Origin: Symbiodinium natans
Lineage: Eukaryota > Sar > Dinophyceae > Suessiales > Symbiodiniaceae
Assembly: GCA_905221605.1 (NCBI GenBank)
Contig: CAJNDS010000513.1
Coordinates: forward strand, 586,682-650,681
Length of the DNA: 64,000 nucleotides
Direction: 5' to 3'
Shown here: piece by piece, positions 1 through 10,999 of the stretch
How positions within the stretch are numbered: the stretch's first letter is position 1
Layout of the letters: the number at the start of each line of letters is the position of its first letter
Made by a program: the position numbers and the translations under genes
The notes under the pieces: generated by a model
What the model saw: only the letters and a program-made list of their open reading frames with translations
What the model was told of the DNA's origin: nothing
Databases searched by the model: none

Positions 1-2372
1 TCTCCTTGGATCTGAGAACCCTCGCAGCCTGTAGGTTCATCTAAGAACACATCTTTTGCTGCCGAGGCAGAAGCAAGCAATCACACCGGCACTGGAGAAA
101 GGAAGGGTCAGTACCATCATCTCAAATGCAGCTACGGATCGAATGTCATTCTGCCATCCGGAAAACGCATCAGGAATCCCATATTCCTACAGCTAAGATG
201 GCCCCGACTCGAGAAGCCCGCGGCTCCCAAGAAATATGTCCGTAGTTCTAGTTGCACTAGTTACTAGTTGCTTCCTCAAAAGCCGTGACCTGACCGCCCG
301 TCTGTAAAATGCCGTCACCATCTGTGCCCGGGCTTTACACTCAAGCGCTGTGTGTGTGTACTTTGTCAAGAGCATGGTCTACATACATTGTCGACTGGTC
401 GACAGTATATCCTGCGCCTTTGCCGACCCATCAGTCATGGAGCAAAACCTACACGGCAGCGGCATGGTGGCGCTTGCGAGGCATGTCCAAACAGGCTTCG
501 ATTGACTTGGCACACTGTGGGCTACCAGCTTGTACAAGCTCTCTTCGGCTTGATCAACCATTGGCTCGCTTGTGCGAGGCGGATACGGCAGCTTCACGAT
601 TTAGTCGGTGAAGCTTTAGCAGGAAAGCCCTGCAGCAGAAGTCTGACCAATCTTTGGCACGATTCTGACACTGCTTACGCATCAAAGACAGTGGCCAGTG
701 TTGATTGTTTCTGCTTCTGCTTGTTGCAGGAACCAAAGTTGTAATCACCGGACGTGATCTCTCCCTGTGCAAGTAGTGCTGTCCACCAAAGCTGCAAAAC
801 GGGAACTGAGAGGTGCAGTACAGTCGACAAGCTACACGCAGCTACACAGCACTGCCGGCACAGGCTTTGTGCTCTGCAAAATTGAGTGGCCCAACCGACC
901 GTATCAAAGTAAAAATCCAAGGCCTCACCATGAGGAAAGCATCAAACCAGGGTCATGCACAAAATCCCTCCAGTAGCATCGCAAGCAAACCGTGCGGATT
1001 CCACCACATAGGCCAAGGGAAAACTTTGCAAAATCAGAATTCGTTCTGCGAATAAGACTTCCGACAAATTGGGCCGGAACCGTCCGCTCATGAACAAGCC
1101 GTCAGCTGATAGCCTTCACAAGCAACGGTGTAGTGCTTGGGCAATCCATTGACTGCTACTCCCCCGACCTCATGCTCATCCACTCTCTGACTGCACAGTT
1201 TGCCGTGGCACTTGCCGCGGGCTTTGGTCTGCTGCGCTTCACACACACTTGCCTGCTGTGTGTGTGTGTGCTTGTTCTTGCCTGGCAGCGGCAAAGGCTT
1301 ACACATATTGGCCCCAACAACACACTGCTTTGGCGTGTCTTAGGCCTCTGCAGCACGAGCTTTGGCTCAGCTAGGCGATAGTTCTTTTTCTATAAGACTG
1401 ACTGTAGTGCAAGACTTCGTGTCGACTCAGTTACTCTATTCAGTGCACAGGTGTTGTCATGGCATCTTGCTAACTGTCTTGCTGTGCTTGAATTTAAAGT
1501 CTGGGATCGAGAAAGGTTGGCGCGGAAAACATGGGCTTTTTGTTCGACTCTCATGAATGCCAAATCTCCTCCCCTCAAAGCGAACCGAGATTTCTGACCT
1601 ACAGCAAAACCCAGCTCTTGTTGCACGACAAACCGTTCATGCGCTCTTCGACCATGGCATCTTGCAAGTTCCCTACGAGGCTCTATTGCTCATTGTTCGC
1701 TCCCGCTCGCTGCTGCTCTCTCCTGCTCTCTTCCTCTTCCCTGCCCTTGCCACAGTTTGCAAGCACTGCCCACGCCTCGGGATCACTCGCTCCGTTGGCG
1801 CTTGGCCTCCATCAGAAGCACCACGCAGGGAGGTTCCCAGTTGCCCTAGAAAGCTCACACAGCCCGACCTCCGTCTGAGAGCTGCCAACCTGTCCAAGCA
1901 ATCGGCCAAGAGTCTCGAGGTTTCATGCTTGCGCTGCGACACAATCTGTTATGCGGCACAGTGCTTCCGGCTGCACCAATGCATAATTCACCTGCTGCCG
2001 TGCCAGTGTGCGTATCCGAGTCTGCGGCACTCGGCAAGGAGCCACCAACTCCTGATTCGAACACCTGGTCCAGCGTAGAATGGCTTTTGCCTGGCTTTGC
2101 ATTGCTGGTCCCAGGCCTCGAGTACCTCTGAGGGCCGTCTTCGGGCCGGCCTGCGAACGAAACATGCAGGAAGCTCAACTGCCTGAGCCACATCCCGTAC
2201 CATACGGCATGGCACCGCCCAGAGCTGCAGGATGCTGCAGGGACGACACAGCTCTGAGCATAAGTTCCATTGGGGGAGAGAACCTGTTTTCTGACCGGCA
2301 CTCGAAGGCCTGAGCGCAGGCGGCATTCGGGGCTTATCTGTCGCATGGAAGAGCCCAAAAAAACGCAATGAC
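1..2372. other. no gene recognised
   Basis: No domain, splice-linked exon set or RNA gene was recognised here. Open frames occur on both strands, but their composition (many Cys, His, Leu and Arg) is what non-coding DNA of this base composition gives. A minus-strand frame at 1855-2358 has a somewhat protein-like Gly/Ser/Asp-rich stretch but no recognisable motif. Confidence 0.4.
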
Positions 2373-2767
2373 CTAGACATAAGCTACCCCCCGGACGGAG
2401 TCTGACAGGAGGTGTGGTAGCGCCGGTGGGAATTGGAAGTGGCCGTCACTGAGCCACTCTCGCTTTGCATCTCGTGGGTTTCCTGACTCCTCCATACTCC
2501 TCCTTCGTTCTCTCTTATTTTCATTTATTTTCTCTTCAGCTTCAGGAGGCAAGAGCTTCCCAGGCAAAAGCCGGCGAAGTGCCGGCGAAGCCGCTCAGCA
2601 AAAATAAGCACTCCCTGTCGCTCCTTGAAAAATATCTCACGAATTTTGACATTCTTCACCAGACACATGTCTACGATGTCATCTGATTTGTTGCTCATAA
2701 ATTCATTTTGTTCTTGCTGCGCAAATCCTTGCGCCCACATAACTGGTCTGATCCGCTCCCCAAGCAA
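2373..2767 (-). CDS. exon-like segments, unidentified protein
   Basis: Two overlapping minus-strand frames read like protein. The upstream one (2525-2767) has a charged stretch containing VKNVKIREIFFKERQG. The downstream one (2373-2567) is Lys/Glu/Arg-rich with EEKINENKRERRRS. They are in different frames, so if both are real an intron or frame change lies near 2560. No family was recognised. The direction agrees with the identified genes further right. The call rests on composition only, and the purine-rich tract alone could produce the charged residues. Confidence 0.35.
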
Positions 2768-2782
2768 CGACTGCGGTTTGGC

Positions 2783-3283
2783 TCACTCCCGCAGCTGTTT
2801 TGCCACCGTAGTCATGCATTGCCGTACCTTGTGCTGGGGGCCTGCAACGTCTAGTCGCCTAACCTGATGCCCGCAGTTATCTGCCGTTGTCAATGAAATG
2901 CGAGGTTCTCGCTGTTGCGGCTGTTGCTGACTTGCCTGCATCCTCACCGCCAGCAGAGCCATCGTACGACTGGGGAGCTGTCGACGCGTGCACGCCGCCT
3001 CCATAGTTGTGTGCTCCCACGTTTTCTGGATTCTGACCGAGCTTAGGCTTGCCAACAGGGAGTTCCTTGAGCCAACAAGCCCCTTACAAGCGGCAGCAAC
3101 TACTTTGTGATGCATCTGCGCATGCAAGGCGTGACAAATGTGCACACATCGGCCTTGCCTGAAGTGAGACTCATAGTCTGTGCCCTCCTCCGCGGCGCTC
3201 GCCGCCGCAGGGTCCCGGGCTTCGCACGTTGCGAAAATCCTGGCCCCCCAAAACACTCCAACCGTTTGCTTGGGGCACTGCAC
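2783..3283 (-). CDS. exon-like open frame, unidentified
   Basis: A 166-codon minus-strand frame ends just before the exon-like segment at 2525-2767. It contains an Ala/Glu stretch (AAASAAEEGTDYESH) followed by a Gln-rich stretch, with no recognisable domain. A plus-strand frame of similar length (3107-3637) overlaps it but is dominated by Arg, Cys and Pro and looks non-coding. Strand agreement with the neighbours and the moderate acidic content are the only support. The boundaries given are frame limits, not exon limits. Confidence 0.3.
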   Translation of the reverse strand: MQCPKQTVGVFWGARIFATCEARDPAAASAAEEGTDYESHFRQGRCVHICHALHAQMHHKVVAAACKGLVGSRNSLLASLSSVRIQKTWEHTTMEAACTRRQLPSRTMALLAVRMQASQQQPQQREPRISLTTADNCGHQVRRLDVAGPQHKVRQCMTTVAKQLRE

Positions 3284-4377
3284 GGCTTTTGTTGCTCAAC
3301 GCTGAGCTCTTTCTGCGAATGTCATGGCATGCAAACTGTGCAAGCTGCACAGAGCTGTGCTCCCTCCCTGGCAGAAAAAACCACCCTGTGCGCCTCATGC
3401 AAGGGAAGGTCCATACGGATTTTCCTGCAGCAAGGTCTTGCCCCACAAGCGCTCAGGGCATGCAGCATAACATGCACAGGTCTGCTTAGAGACCCTTGGC
3501 ACCAAAGTCACCAAACTTCGATTCCCCTGTGCCAACCCGAGCCGTCCAATCCTGCAGATGCAATCTCGCGCCTCGGCCGTCATCAACCGCGCCCCCAAGC
3601 TGCCCTAGCACCTCGAACTGCGGGTCTGCCGAAGTGATGAAGGCAATCCTCCGCAACTTTCATTGCAAGCAGCACTTGATGACTGCTGGACAGAAAAATG
3701 ACAAGCCCAGCTTATGTCTAAGAGACATTTGCCTTGTGCAGGCGCCCTTGTCCTTGTAAAGGTTCGCAAGAAGAAGAAAAGAATGATGCACCTGTGCTGA
3801 TCTAGCGGCTAGCGCGACTAGCGAGATCAGATGCTGGAGTGCAGAAACTGCGCGACAAGTCGTCAGGCAGCTGCAGCCATTCCACAGCTGATATTGCAAA
3901 AGAGGGGCAGCAAGAAGGCCAGACTTCTCTTGCAGATCTCCTGAAGCGCTCTCTTGAACAAGCAGTGGACTGAACGAATACATGTTTCAAGCAATGCAAC
4001 CTCGCAAGAAGACCCAACGCCCTGTAGAATCCAAGGGCGCTGCCTATCCTAATTGCCCCTTGTTGGCAGAAACGGTCGGACATCGGGGCTCTGGAATCCA
4101 GCTACAAGTTACTGCGGAGTGTCCAGCAGCCATCCCACCAAGCTTCGCTGCAGATTTCCTGCAAGCGGATAGAAGCAAACGTGGAGTCTTTCTGATCCTC
4201 ATACCCTTTTGGTGCGCCAATACCGCTCCCAGACAGCCGTCCTAAGAGTAAGCAGGTGTTGATTCAGTCAAAGTGATGGTAAAGACAATGAGCGCGAGCT
4301 GATAAACATGGTGGTGGAGTTTTCCAGTGCAGCTTCCCAACAAATGACAACATTCAGGGGCGGAAAAGGTGAAGCAC

Positions 4378-4743
4378 TCAATCATCCTCGGATGCGCATG
4401 GAAAACATTCTGTACTCATTTTGCTACAATCACAAGTATCACCCTCTTCGGGAAGAATTTCACTTTCACGCGCTCCTTCCGCCAAAGCCTTCTGCAACAC
4501 GCACTCGTCAAAGTCTCTTGCGAAATTGCTTGTCCGCAACCTCAGTCTGGCATCAGCCAATATCTGCCAATATGATTGGCCGACTTTATTGCTCACGCTT
4601 TTGACTGGTCTGTCCAGCCCAAAAATCCACCCCTCTAGCAGATCGCAGCTCCCATTGCTAATGCAGGTACCAAAGGCTATCCCCAGGATATGGCCACCTT
4701 CTGCGGTATTTGCAACCCCGCTAGCGCTTTCAAGCGCTTTCAA
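4378..4743 (-). CDS. exon-like open frame, unidentified
   Basis: This 121-codon minus-strand frame reads convincingly like protein. It has a hydrophobic Gly-rich segment (HILGIAFGTCISNG), an amphipathic segment (SYWQILADARLRLR) and an acidic end (ILPEEGDTCDCSK). It stops at 4378. No family was recognised. It may belong to the same gene as the frame at 4976-5230, which lies upstream on the same strand, but I could not establish the splice sites. Confidence 0.5.
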   Translation of the reverse strand: MKALESASGVANTAEGGHILGIAFGTCISNGSCDLLEGWIFGLDRPVKSVSNKVGQSYWQILADARLRLRTSNFARDFDECVLQKALAEGARESEILPEEGDTCDCSKMSTECFPCASEDD

Positions 4744-4975
4744 GCCTCAAGCGCAAGCGCCAAAAGGACGCCTGAGGCTTTCATGGCTTTCTGAGTCCTA
4801 ACAGGATTGCTAGACAACCTGCTCAAGCCCTAGCTTGGTCCAGGTAATTCCGTGGACGCCTTTGCTCGCAGCGCTACATGATTTCAGGCTGACTGCTTCC
4901 AAAGCAATCGGCTATCTTCTGTACAGGAATGTAGGGGAATTTCAGGGTATCGCATGGCATCACTGTCACATGTTC

Positions 4976-5230
4976 TCAGTGGCCCTTTCCATGTCGGGCC
5001 CAGCTAGTCTGCCATGACAAGTCACTTGTGGCCCATCTTGGCAAAGCCAGGAATGGCCTGGCCGTTCCAGTAGGCTCAAAGACTGAAAAATTCTGACTTG
5101 GCTTAAACAGGCCGAATATTTCACCACGGCTGATGTGTTTGGAGGCTCTAAGCCCAGACATTTGCCTTGCAATGCCTGCGCGTTCTCCAAAGTCCAAAGG
5201 CAGTTCCACAGTGTCGGGCTTGAGTCGCAT
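4976..5230 (-). CDS. exon-like open frame, unidentified
   Basis: An 84-codon minus-strand frame with balanced composition, for example VELPLDFGERAGIARQ and RGEIFGLFKPSQNFSVF. The overlapping frames on this strand are less protein-like. No domain was recognised. The position just upstream of the 4378-4743 segment suggests a shared multi-exon gene. The true exon is probably shorter than the frame. Confidence 0.45.
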   Translation of the reverse strand: MRLKPDTVELPLDFGERAGIARQMSGLRASKHISRGEIFGLFKPSQNFSVFEPTGTARPFLALPRWATSDLSWQTSWARHGKGH

Positions 5231-5301
5231 CGTGTTCTTTGTTTTGCACTACTTGGAGATTCCTGTTCGCTGCTTTTTCGGACTAGTGAGGCCTGTCTGT
5301 T

Positions 5302-5909
5302 TCAAACTGCCTCTACCTTGGGGTCTGGGCTACGCCTCTTCTTTTGATTGCTATTATTTTCAGCTACTGCAAGGATCCGAGGATGCAGAGGTCCGAGGAT
5401 GAAGGCTCCCATCTCTTCTTGCCAGTGCTGCGTACAAGGTGGGAAGGGGCCCAGATGCCTTAATTTAACGTCGCCCGAGATGGACGGGCGTGATCCTTTC
5501 AACGCTCAAAAGCATTCCAGAAGCACTCTCCAAGAGCCAAGACCACTCCGACAGCACTCCAACAGAAGAACGACTCCCAAACCGCACGGGAAGCATCCGC
5601 CTGGCAATTGGAGCAAATGTCATGAAGGATACAGTCGGATACAGGGGTTCTGGCACACTCCGCAGCTGGACCAGATTGACCTTTTCTGAGGTTGCCTTAG
5701 AAAAACGACATTGTTTTCAGCTAGCTTTTGGCGTTGAGGAGGCGGCTAGGCAAGCCTGTGTTTTCTACGGCCACAAGAGAATCCGTGGCCAAACAGACCA
5801 TTTCCTGCGTTCTGAGATTACCCTTGTTTCCTCTTGGCTGGTCTGGACGTGCAATTCAGCAACGAGTGCATTTTTGAATGAGAGCTTCTGTTGCAGAGCA
5901 TCTACTTAA
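5302..5909. other. region with competing frames on both strands
   Basis: Minus-strand frames at 5302-5502 and 5465-5656 and a plus-strand frame at 5490-5909 all look moderately protein-like. The plus-strand frame includes SIRLAIGANVMKDTVGYRGSG. I could not decide which strand is coding. A short segment near 5630-5652 resembles one near 4069-4091 (about 18 of 23 bases), so some local duplication may be involved. Confidence 0.3.
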
Positions 5910-6000
5910 GTCACCTCCACTTGGGGGATGGCTAGTCTGGACGTGCCACTTGGAATTGAAGTGTCTCTTTCATCTGTGCTTCCGCAGAGCGTCTACTTGG
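5836..6000. repeat. diverged direct repeat, about 94 bp spacing
   Basis: Two copies of about 72 bases begin at 5836 and 5930. Both start GGCTRGTCTGGACGTGC and both end in GCAGAGCRTCTACTT. The middle parts differ and carry small length changes. This looks like an old tandem duplication. It lies just downstream of the glycosyltransferase stop codon at 6276. Confidence 0.65.
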
Positions 6001-6275
6001 GGAACATGGTTGACATGTTTCCGGTGATTGGAACATGTCACGACCACGTGGTAGCAGCGCGTTTCAAAATAGAATCTGAGCAGGACGCCAGGAGTACTGT
6101 GAAGCTCATGCCGACCCTGTGTCACATCACATCCCTACGCCCGGTCCATCAGCAAACATGAACACCGACTTTTGCAAAGGGCGTATCACGGAATATAATC
6201 GAACAGCCACTGCCCGACCTTGTTGTCTTGTGGAACATGCGCGGGCGACCCCTCCGCTACATGACTTGAACCTTT

Positions 6276-7348
6276 TCACCTGGCCTTGTTGAGGGATGTA
6301 GCGTCTAAGCCTCGCTGCACAATGAGCTGTAGCTTGGCACGCGCTGCTTCAGCCTCCGGGCATGAGCTGAAAAGGCTTAACGTAGGGCTTGAAGAAACAT
6401 CGGCTGCGCTATCTTGAATCTTAGCCTTGCAAAAAGGAAACAGCCACAAGCCTTGCACAGCTACAGCATACCCCGATGCAGATGCACACAAGTGCCGACC
6501 AGGGGGCATCATCGAAGTCCACTAGCCAGGAGTTCTCCCCATCCCTGACAAACCTTAGCCACGGAGAGCTGCGCATCTGTGCCCCATGAGGCGAAAAGTG
6601 AATATAGAGATGCTTCAGGAAAATGATGAGGGCCGTTTTAAAACGCTCCAGGGCTAAGGCTCCAGGTGGCCCTGGGCTGGCTGCAAAGCGCAAGGCGTGC
6701 CCGAGCAAAGCGCCTGAAAGCACACAAGGGGGTCCGGGACGTCTAAGAGTCCACTTCCACCAACTTAACGGCTCCCGTACATTGAGAGCCACAGCGAATC
6801 AAAGGACTGTCAGCCAGTGAGTAGTCGCCACAAAGGAAACTTGCCTCAATCACGGTGTTGCCCAGCGTTTCAAAATTGGAAGCTGAAACGAAAAGGTCGC
6901 TGGCCGCGTACGCGGCACCTTGGGTAAAGCTTGCTTGAGTGGACGCAACTGGACATCGCTGAGGCCGAAAGGTCTTGCTCTCTTGATCTTGATTCTGCAG
7001 GCAATGAGTGGAGGACGCAGCTCCTTGCCATTTAGCATCTTCCGCAACGGCAGCACATTTGGCCAGCCTGCTCCAACGGCTCAAGAGGAAACACTTTCGA
7101 ATCGAAGGACGTCGCAGTGACCGCACGTTGTGCGCTTGCCTGATGTCGGGGCACCCATCACAGTCTGGCAGTAGCCGGAAGTTCCATCGCCCACGATAAC
7201 CAAGGCGCAGTCCTTCTCAAGACAATATGGAAAGCGTTTGAACTCCTATCAGATCACACGACTTGATGATGGACTTGTGCCTTAGTCGTGCTGTCCTTCG
7301 GCAGTGCCTCCCACAACAAATGGATTCGCTTTTCAGCAGACCATCGGC
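6276..7348 (-). CDS. GT4 family glycosyltransferase, SQD2-like (C-terminal part)
   Basis: A glycosyltransferase of family GT4, which transfers sugar from a nucleotide sugar; the closest resemblance I know is the plastid sulfolipid synthase SQD2. Exons read right to left: 7296-7348 (AEKRIHLLWEALPK), about 7150-7212 (LVIVGDG), about 7064-7100 (VFPLEPLEQAG), 6845-6918 (AAYAASDLFVSASNFETLG), 6661-6713 (CSGTPCALQPAQGHLE), 6472-6553 (VRDGENSWLVDFDD) and 6276-6425 ending in the stop. The E-x7-E signature of GT4 enzymes is present (ETLGNTVIE). Three junctions join in frame: GAG/GCAAGT to CAG/GCG, a GC-AG intron of 107 bases, and a 46-base GT-AG intron. The acceptor and donor exon partners depend on these joins. 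The N-terminal half is not resolved. SQD2 versus another GT4 enzyme is inference. Confidence 0.88.
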
Positions 7349-9575
7349 CTGCAGACCTCGTCCAAGGTGTCACGACGCAGATGTCTTCTGTCCACTCTCG
7401 TGTGACTGCCATTGTCCGGCTGTTGAAAGGTAACTGTCTAGTGTGCAGCCAGAGAGCAGAAATATTGCCCGAGGCTCCTTGGCATCCCACATCTTCCCAC
7501 TAGAATGTCACGCAGCAAATTTAAAGTGCACAACATAAAGCCGTTTCGCCGCCCTCATCGCAATTCCTACAAGATGCGGCCATATTTTTGAGAGGCGCTA
7601 CGAGTACAAGGCCAAGAGATGGTGGCAAATGAGGCTAGCAAGGTATACCCTTCAATAGATATAGATAGATGTCCCTCTCTGCGACATGCCTTGCTTTCTC
7701 TAAGCATTGGCTTAAGGCCCCAAGGTGAGAAAAACTGAATCAGTCACAACCGTACAGAAAAAGAGACCATGCACTTGATTACTCTACTGCACTCGCACGA
7801 AATGCAGGAAGCCAAGACTCTTGGCAACCCTGCGCGCGCAGTTTCGCCAACCACTCTGAGCGCAAAGCCTGCGCCTGTAACTCATGCACGATTGTCTCCC
7901 CTAACACCTGCCTGTACTTCATTCGCGTCATCAAGTGGCAACTCCACCTTTGCATTCAAGCAGCAGCGCCTGGTCCGTCCACTCTGATGGGTCTGCTTTG
8001 AACTCCTGGCATTGAGCTGCAGGCTTCCGATGGCCAATGTTTGGGATGCAGACCAGCACGTCATGTCACACTCTGTTCTCCGTCCTCTGACCAAAGGATA
8101 GGAGGCCAAATGGCTTTGATGGGAATCCCATACCTTCAGTCTAGTGGACGCCACAATCAGCGTGACCAGGTTTCACCAGCGGTCCATGATTCAACACTGG
8201 ATCACCATGAACAGTTTCCGCGTAGGATCTCTGTCTGTGGCCAGGTACGTCTTGCCCATCTGCGCACCGAAAACTCTGGATACAGTCGCGTGGACGCTTG
8301 CCAGCCTCTGTTGCGTGGGCAGGAGACAGCAGGAATGAGTGAGCACTGAGGCTGGTGTGGAGGCATGCTTGTGCATGGCAGCTTGGTTGGACATGTTGCT
8401 CTACCTACCCGTACAGCCAGCGTGAACATGTGTGAACCAGGAACAGGAGTGCCGGCACCCAGTTTCGGACTCATGGGGCTGTCAGGTGGCTAAGAGGATG
8501 AACAACTTCAATAAGCTTGCCGTTACAACCGGCGAATGGGCTCGCATGACGGGTTCGGAAGGGATTCATACGGGTGCTCAAAGCCACTCCTCGCGATGGC
8601 ACGATGCAAGTTTTGCTTTTTTCAAAAGTTAGGGGATTGGGGAGGGCACTTGGCCCTTGGCTCCATGCTCCTTTCCTCCCTTCCTCCGGAGAATCTGATC
8701 TTGGGACCCGCTGCATAGCCATCGCATTACAGGCATTCTGTGAGAATAACACGTCCCAGTCCAAATTATGGGAATAGTTGGACTCCTGAGCAACCAACGC
8801 CAATAACCCACATTCGTCCTTTCCTCCTTCATATCCTTAGCAATCTGTTTGATCCTGGTCATGCTGTTGATCCCCATGCTCTTCAGTCAGGGCAGCCAAA
8901 TACAGCCAACTCATCGACCGCAACCCCAAAGCAGCCTGGTGCTCAGCATGTGGATCTTCCACACCAGCTTCACCACCCCCTTGTAGGCCTCGCTCGCACA
9001 GGTGTGGTAGCACGCAGGAGTGCAGAACAGCGGCCTTCATGTGCGTGATGTCTGTGTGCGACGAGACCTGAGCTGCTACACGATCTCATCGACTTCTTCC
9101 GCACTCTGCAATTCTGCATCCCAATTCGCCTTCTACCATGATCTGCCCCCAAGGCACGACTGTTGGGATGCCTAGCGCCCGCGTGAGCAGAAGAAGCTCA
9201 AGACGCCAAGGGACCTCAAGGCGAACGAATGAACCAACCCGTCTCTGGATGCCCATGCCAATCATGCCCATGGGGGTCTCACTTGTGGCTGCAGTTTACT
9301 TTTCCCTTCGTACTGGACCATATTGGACCGGTTTGCTCTTGCACTGTGAGGCAAGCTGGAAATAAGTGAACCCAGGAGGCAGGAGCCTTTCGAACCCCAA
9401 GCCCCCGGCATCTCTACCCTGGCAAAGAACGGAGGATAAATGCGGCAACACACGAAACATTTGCGATGGTGGTGGTGATGGTGAGTGAAAGGATTCTCCT
9501 TTGATGTCCTTTGCCAGTGCGCAAGGCCTCAGGCCTCGGCCAAGGAAGGCTGAAAGGCTGAAGGCAGCCGAGAAC
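7349..9575 (-). other. presumed N-terminal exons of the GT4 gene, unresolved
   Basis: A complete GT4 enzyme needs roughly 200 more residues upstream of the exon at 7348, so they should lie here. The only suggestive piece is in the frame at 9086-9271, which contains LLLLTRALGIPTVV. This resembles the acceptor-side GT4 motif in which a hydrophobic segment ends in GIPTVV. Other open frames (7882-8154, 8191-8394, 8471-8803) gave no GT4 motif. The zinc-finger gene at 9576 on the same strand limits how far upstream this gene can reach. Confidence 0.35.
9076..9129 (-). CDS. possible alternative last exon of the DNL zinc-finger gene
   Basis: A short minus-strand frame reads ANWDAELQSAEEVDEIV and then a stop at 9076. 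It is preceded by AG at 9130-9131. If the zinc-finger gene splices with a GA donor after the CCG codon at 9582, a 452-base intron joins in phase 0 to this exon and replaces the last residue and stop of the unspliced frame. A GTGAGT donor two bases further on also exists. Dinoflagellate introns are known to use GA and GC donors. Without transcript data both versions remain possible. Confidence 0.4.
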   Translation of the reverse strand, partial: ANWDAELQSAEEVDEIV

Positions 9576-10346
9576 TCACTCCGGCACTTCGTCGGCGGTG
9601 TCTGCCATGAAGTCTGCGGCGCGGCTCATGCCCACATTGTCCTCTGGGAGGGCCTCGATCAAGCCATCCTTGTTCCGCACGAGCAATGGAGACTTCTCGT
9701 CTTGCACCATGTTTGGCAGGTCTTCCACCTGCAAGTTCTCACCGACCTGCTTGTAGCCGTCAGTTGTCAAGCGGGTCACGTTCTCTCCTTGTTGCGCAAG
9801 CTGCTCCACATCCCAAATGCCAACATCCAGCAGCCCGGTCTTGTCTGCCAACAGGTGCCGACTTCCACATCCAGGGCACGTCGCAATGACGATCCCTTGC
9901 TGGTATGCAAGCCTGGAGATCATGTGCGAGTTTCGCGTCTCGCAGATCTTGCAAGTGAAAAGAATTTGGAATTTCCGTGGAGCCACTCTGGCAAAGGGTA
10001 TTGGGCCCGTCGTCTGTCCCTCAGTGTTCCCATTGTTCCCCTGGCTCTCCGAGGCCTGCGCGGCTCCCAAGAGTTTGGGGGGCTCCTCGGCCGCATCCTT
10101 CGGAGGCACAAGCGCAAAAGTTGGAAGCCACGATGAGCCCACCACTAGCGCTGCCAGCAATGCGGCCACTAGGGCATAGCTGCAGCAAGAAGCTCGAATG
10201 CGTCGCCGATCATTGACATGGCTGCGCATGGTGCTGAGACACAGGGCTGTCCCCTTCATTGCAAATCCGCCGGTGCTAGCTGGGAAAGAAGTGCCGTGGG
10301 GTTTGCGAATGGCTTTGGCAATTAAAGTCTGCTGGGTGGTTCTCAA
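9576..10346 (-). CDS. DNL-type zinc-finger protein (Zim17/HEP-like), probably plastid-targeted
   Basis: DNL zinc-finger proteins keep organelle Hsp70 chaperones soluble. The 256-codon frame has the characteristic fold signature: FTCKIC at about 130-135, TCPGC at 156-160 (two CxxC pairs) and HLLADKTGLLD after the second pair, followed by a helix with EQLAQQGENVTRL that matches the tail of plant Zim17 proteins. Residues 57-74 form a hydrophobic signal-peptide core after basic residues, followed by FALVPP, close to the Phe-containing motif after the signal peptide in peridinin-plastid precursors. Met40 (RSHVNDRRRI follows) is a better signal-peptide start than Met1. The domain is uninterrupted by introns. 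Plastid location is inferred; a mitochondrial copy would lack the signal peptide. See the entry at 9076 for an alternative C-terminus. Confidence 0.93.
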   Translation of the reverse strand: MRTTQQTLIAKAIRKPHGTSFPASTGGFAMKGTALCLSTMRSHVNDRRRIRASCCSYALVAALLAALVVGSSWLPTFALVPPKDAAEEPPKLLGAAQASESQGNNGNTEGQTTGPIPFARVAPRKFQILFTCKICETRNSHMISRLAYQQGIVIATCPGCGSRHLLADKTGLLDVGIWDVEQLAQQGENVTRLTTDGYKQVGENLQVEDLPNMVQDEKSPLLVRNKDGLIEALPEDNVGMSRAADFMADTADEVPE

Positions 10347-10399
10347 TCATGGCCTCTCATAAGCTGGGAGGGCCTACACATTGCCTACAGCTTCCAAAG

Positions 10400-10980
10400 C
10401 CTTGTGCGGCATCGACACGCAGAGCAGCAAACCCAAGCAGCCCTGGCAGCTGACAGTGCCCGAGCCTTTCTTCTGCTCATGCCACCGGCTCTCCTACTAA
10501 AGTGTGAGTCTATATGTATATTATCGATACATATCGCACACCCCCATCCCAACGAACCCCGCGTCTGGCAGGGCTGTTGCCTGTGTGTTCTTTTTGGCTT
10601 GTGGAATAATTTGCACTTCTAGCTTCATTGCATGCAACTAGTTGCTTGGAAAAAGCCCGTGACCTCTGCAGGCTTTCAACAGACACATAGCACATCATAG
10701 CACTCCAAGTGGAGTGCATCTCGCTTGGAAGGGCAAGTATATCACGGACTCTGTGGATGCATTGGGGAAGCTGTTCAGGCCGGCACATCATCTAAAAAGA
10801 GGCAGTCGTAGCCTCCGCGGATCATCGTTTCCCTGCCATGGCGTGCCACCAACTGCAAAGCTTGCAGGTTTTACAGTCAAGGCAAAAATGCGGATTGCCT
10901 GAGCAGCGCCGCGGCATTGGCGTAGGAGAAGAGATCCTCGCAAAGTATGTTAAATGGTGCACAGCTTGCCTGCCCATCCT
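10400..10980. other. upstream of the zinc-finger gene, no feature seen
   Basis: I saw no recognisable promoter, spliced-leader relic or protein motif upstream of the zinc-finger gene. Dinoflagellate promoters lack a clear TATA box, so absence says little. Confidence 0.35.
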
Positions 10981-10999
10981 TTCGCCTCTAGACTCCAAA

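Noticed and set aside
1360-1380. TTTGGCTCA, a match to part of the dinoflagellate spliced leader (also at 2776 and, weaker, 57133)
   Set aside because: Nine bases match by chance in a window of this size, and the positions and orientation do not fit the start of any recognised gene.
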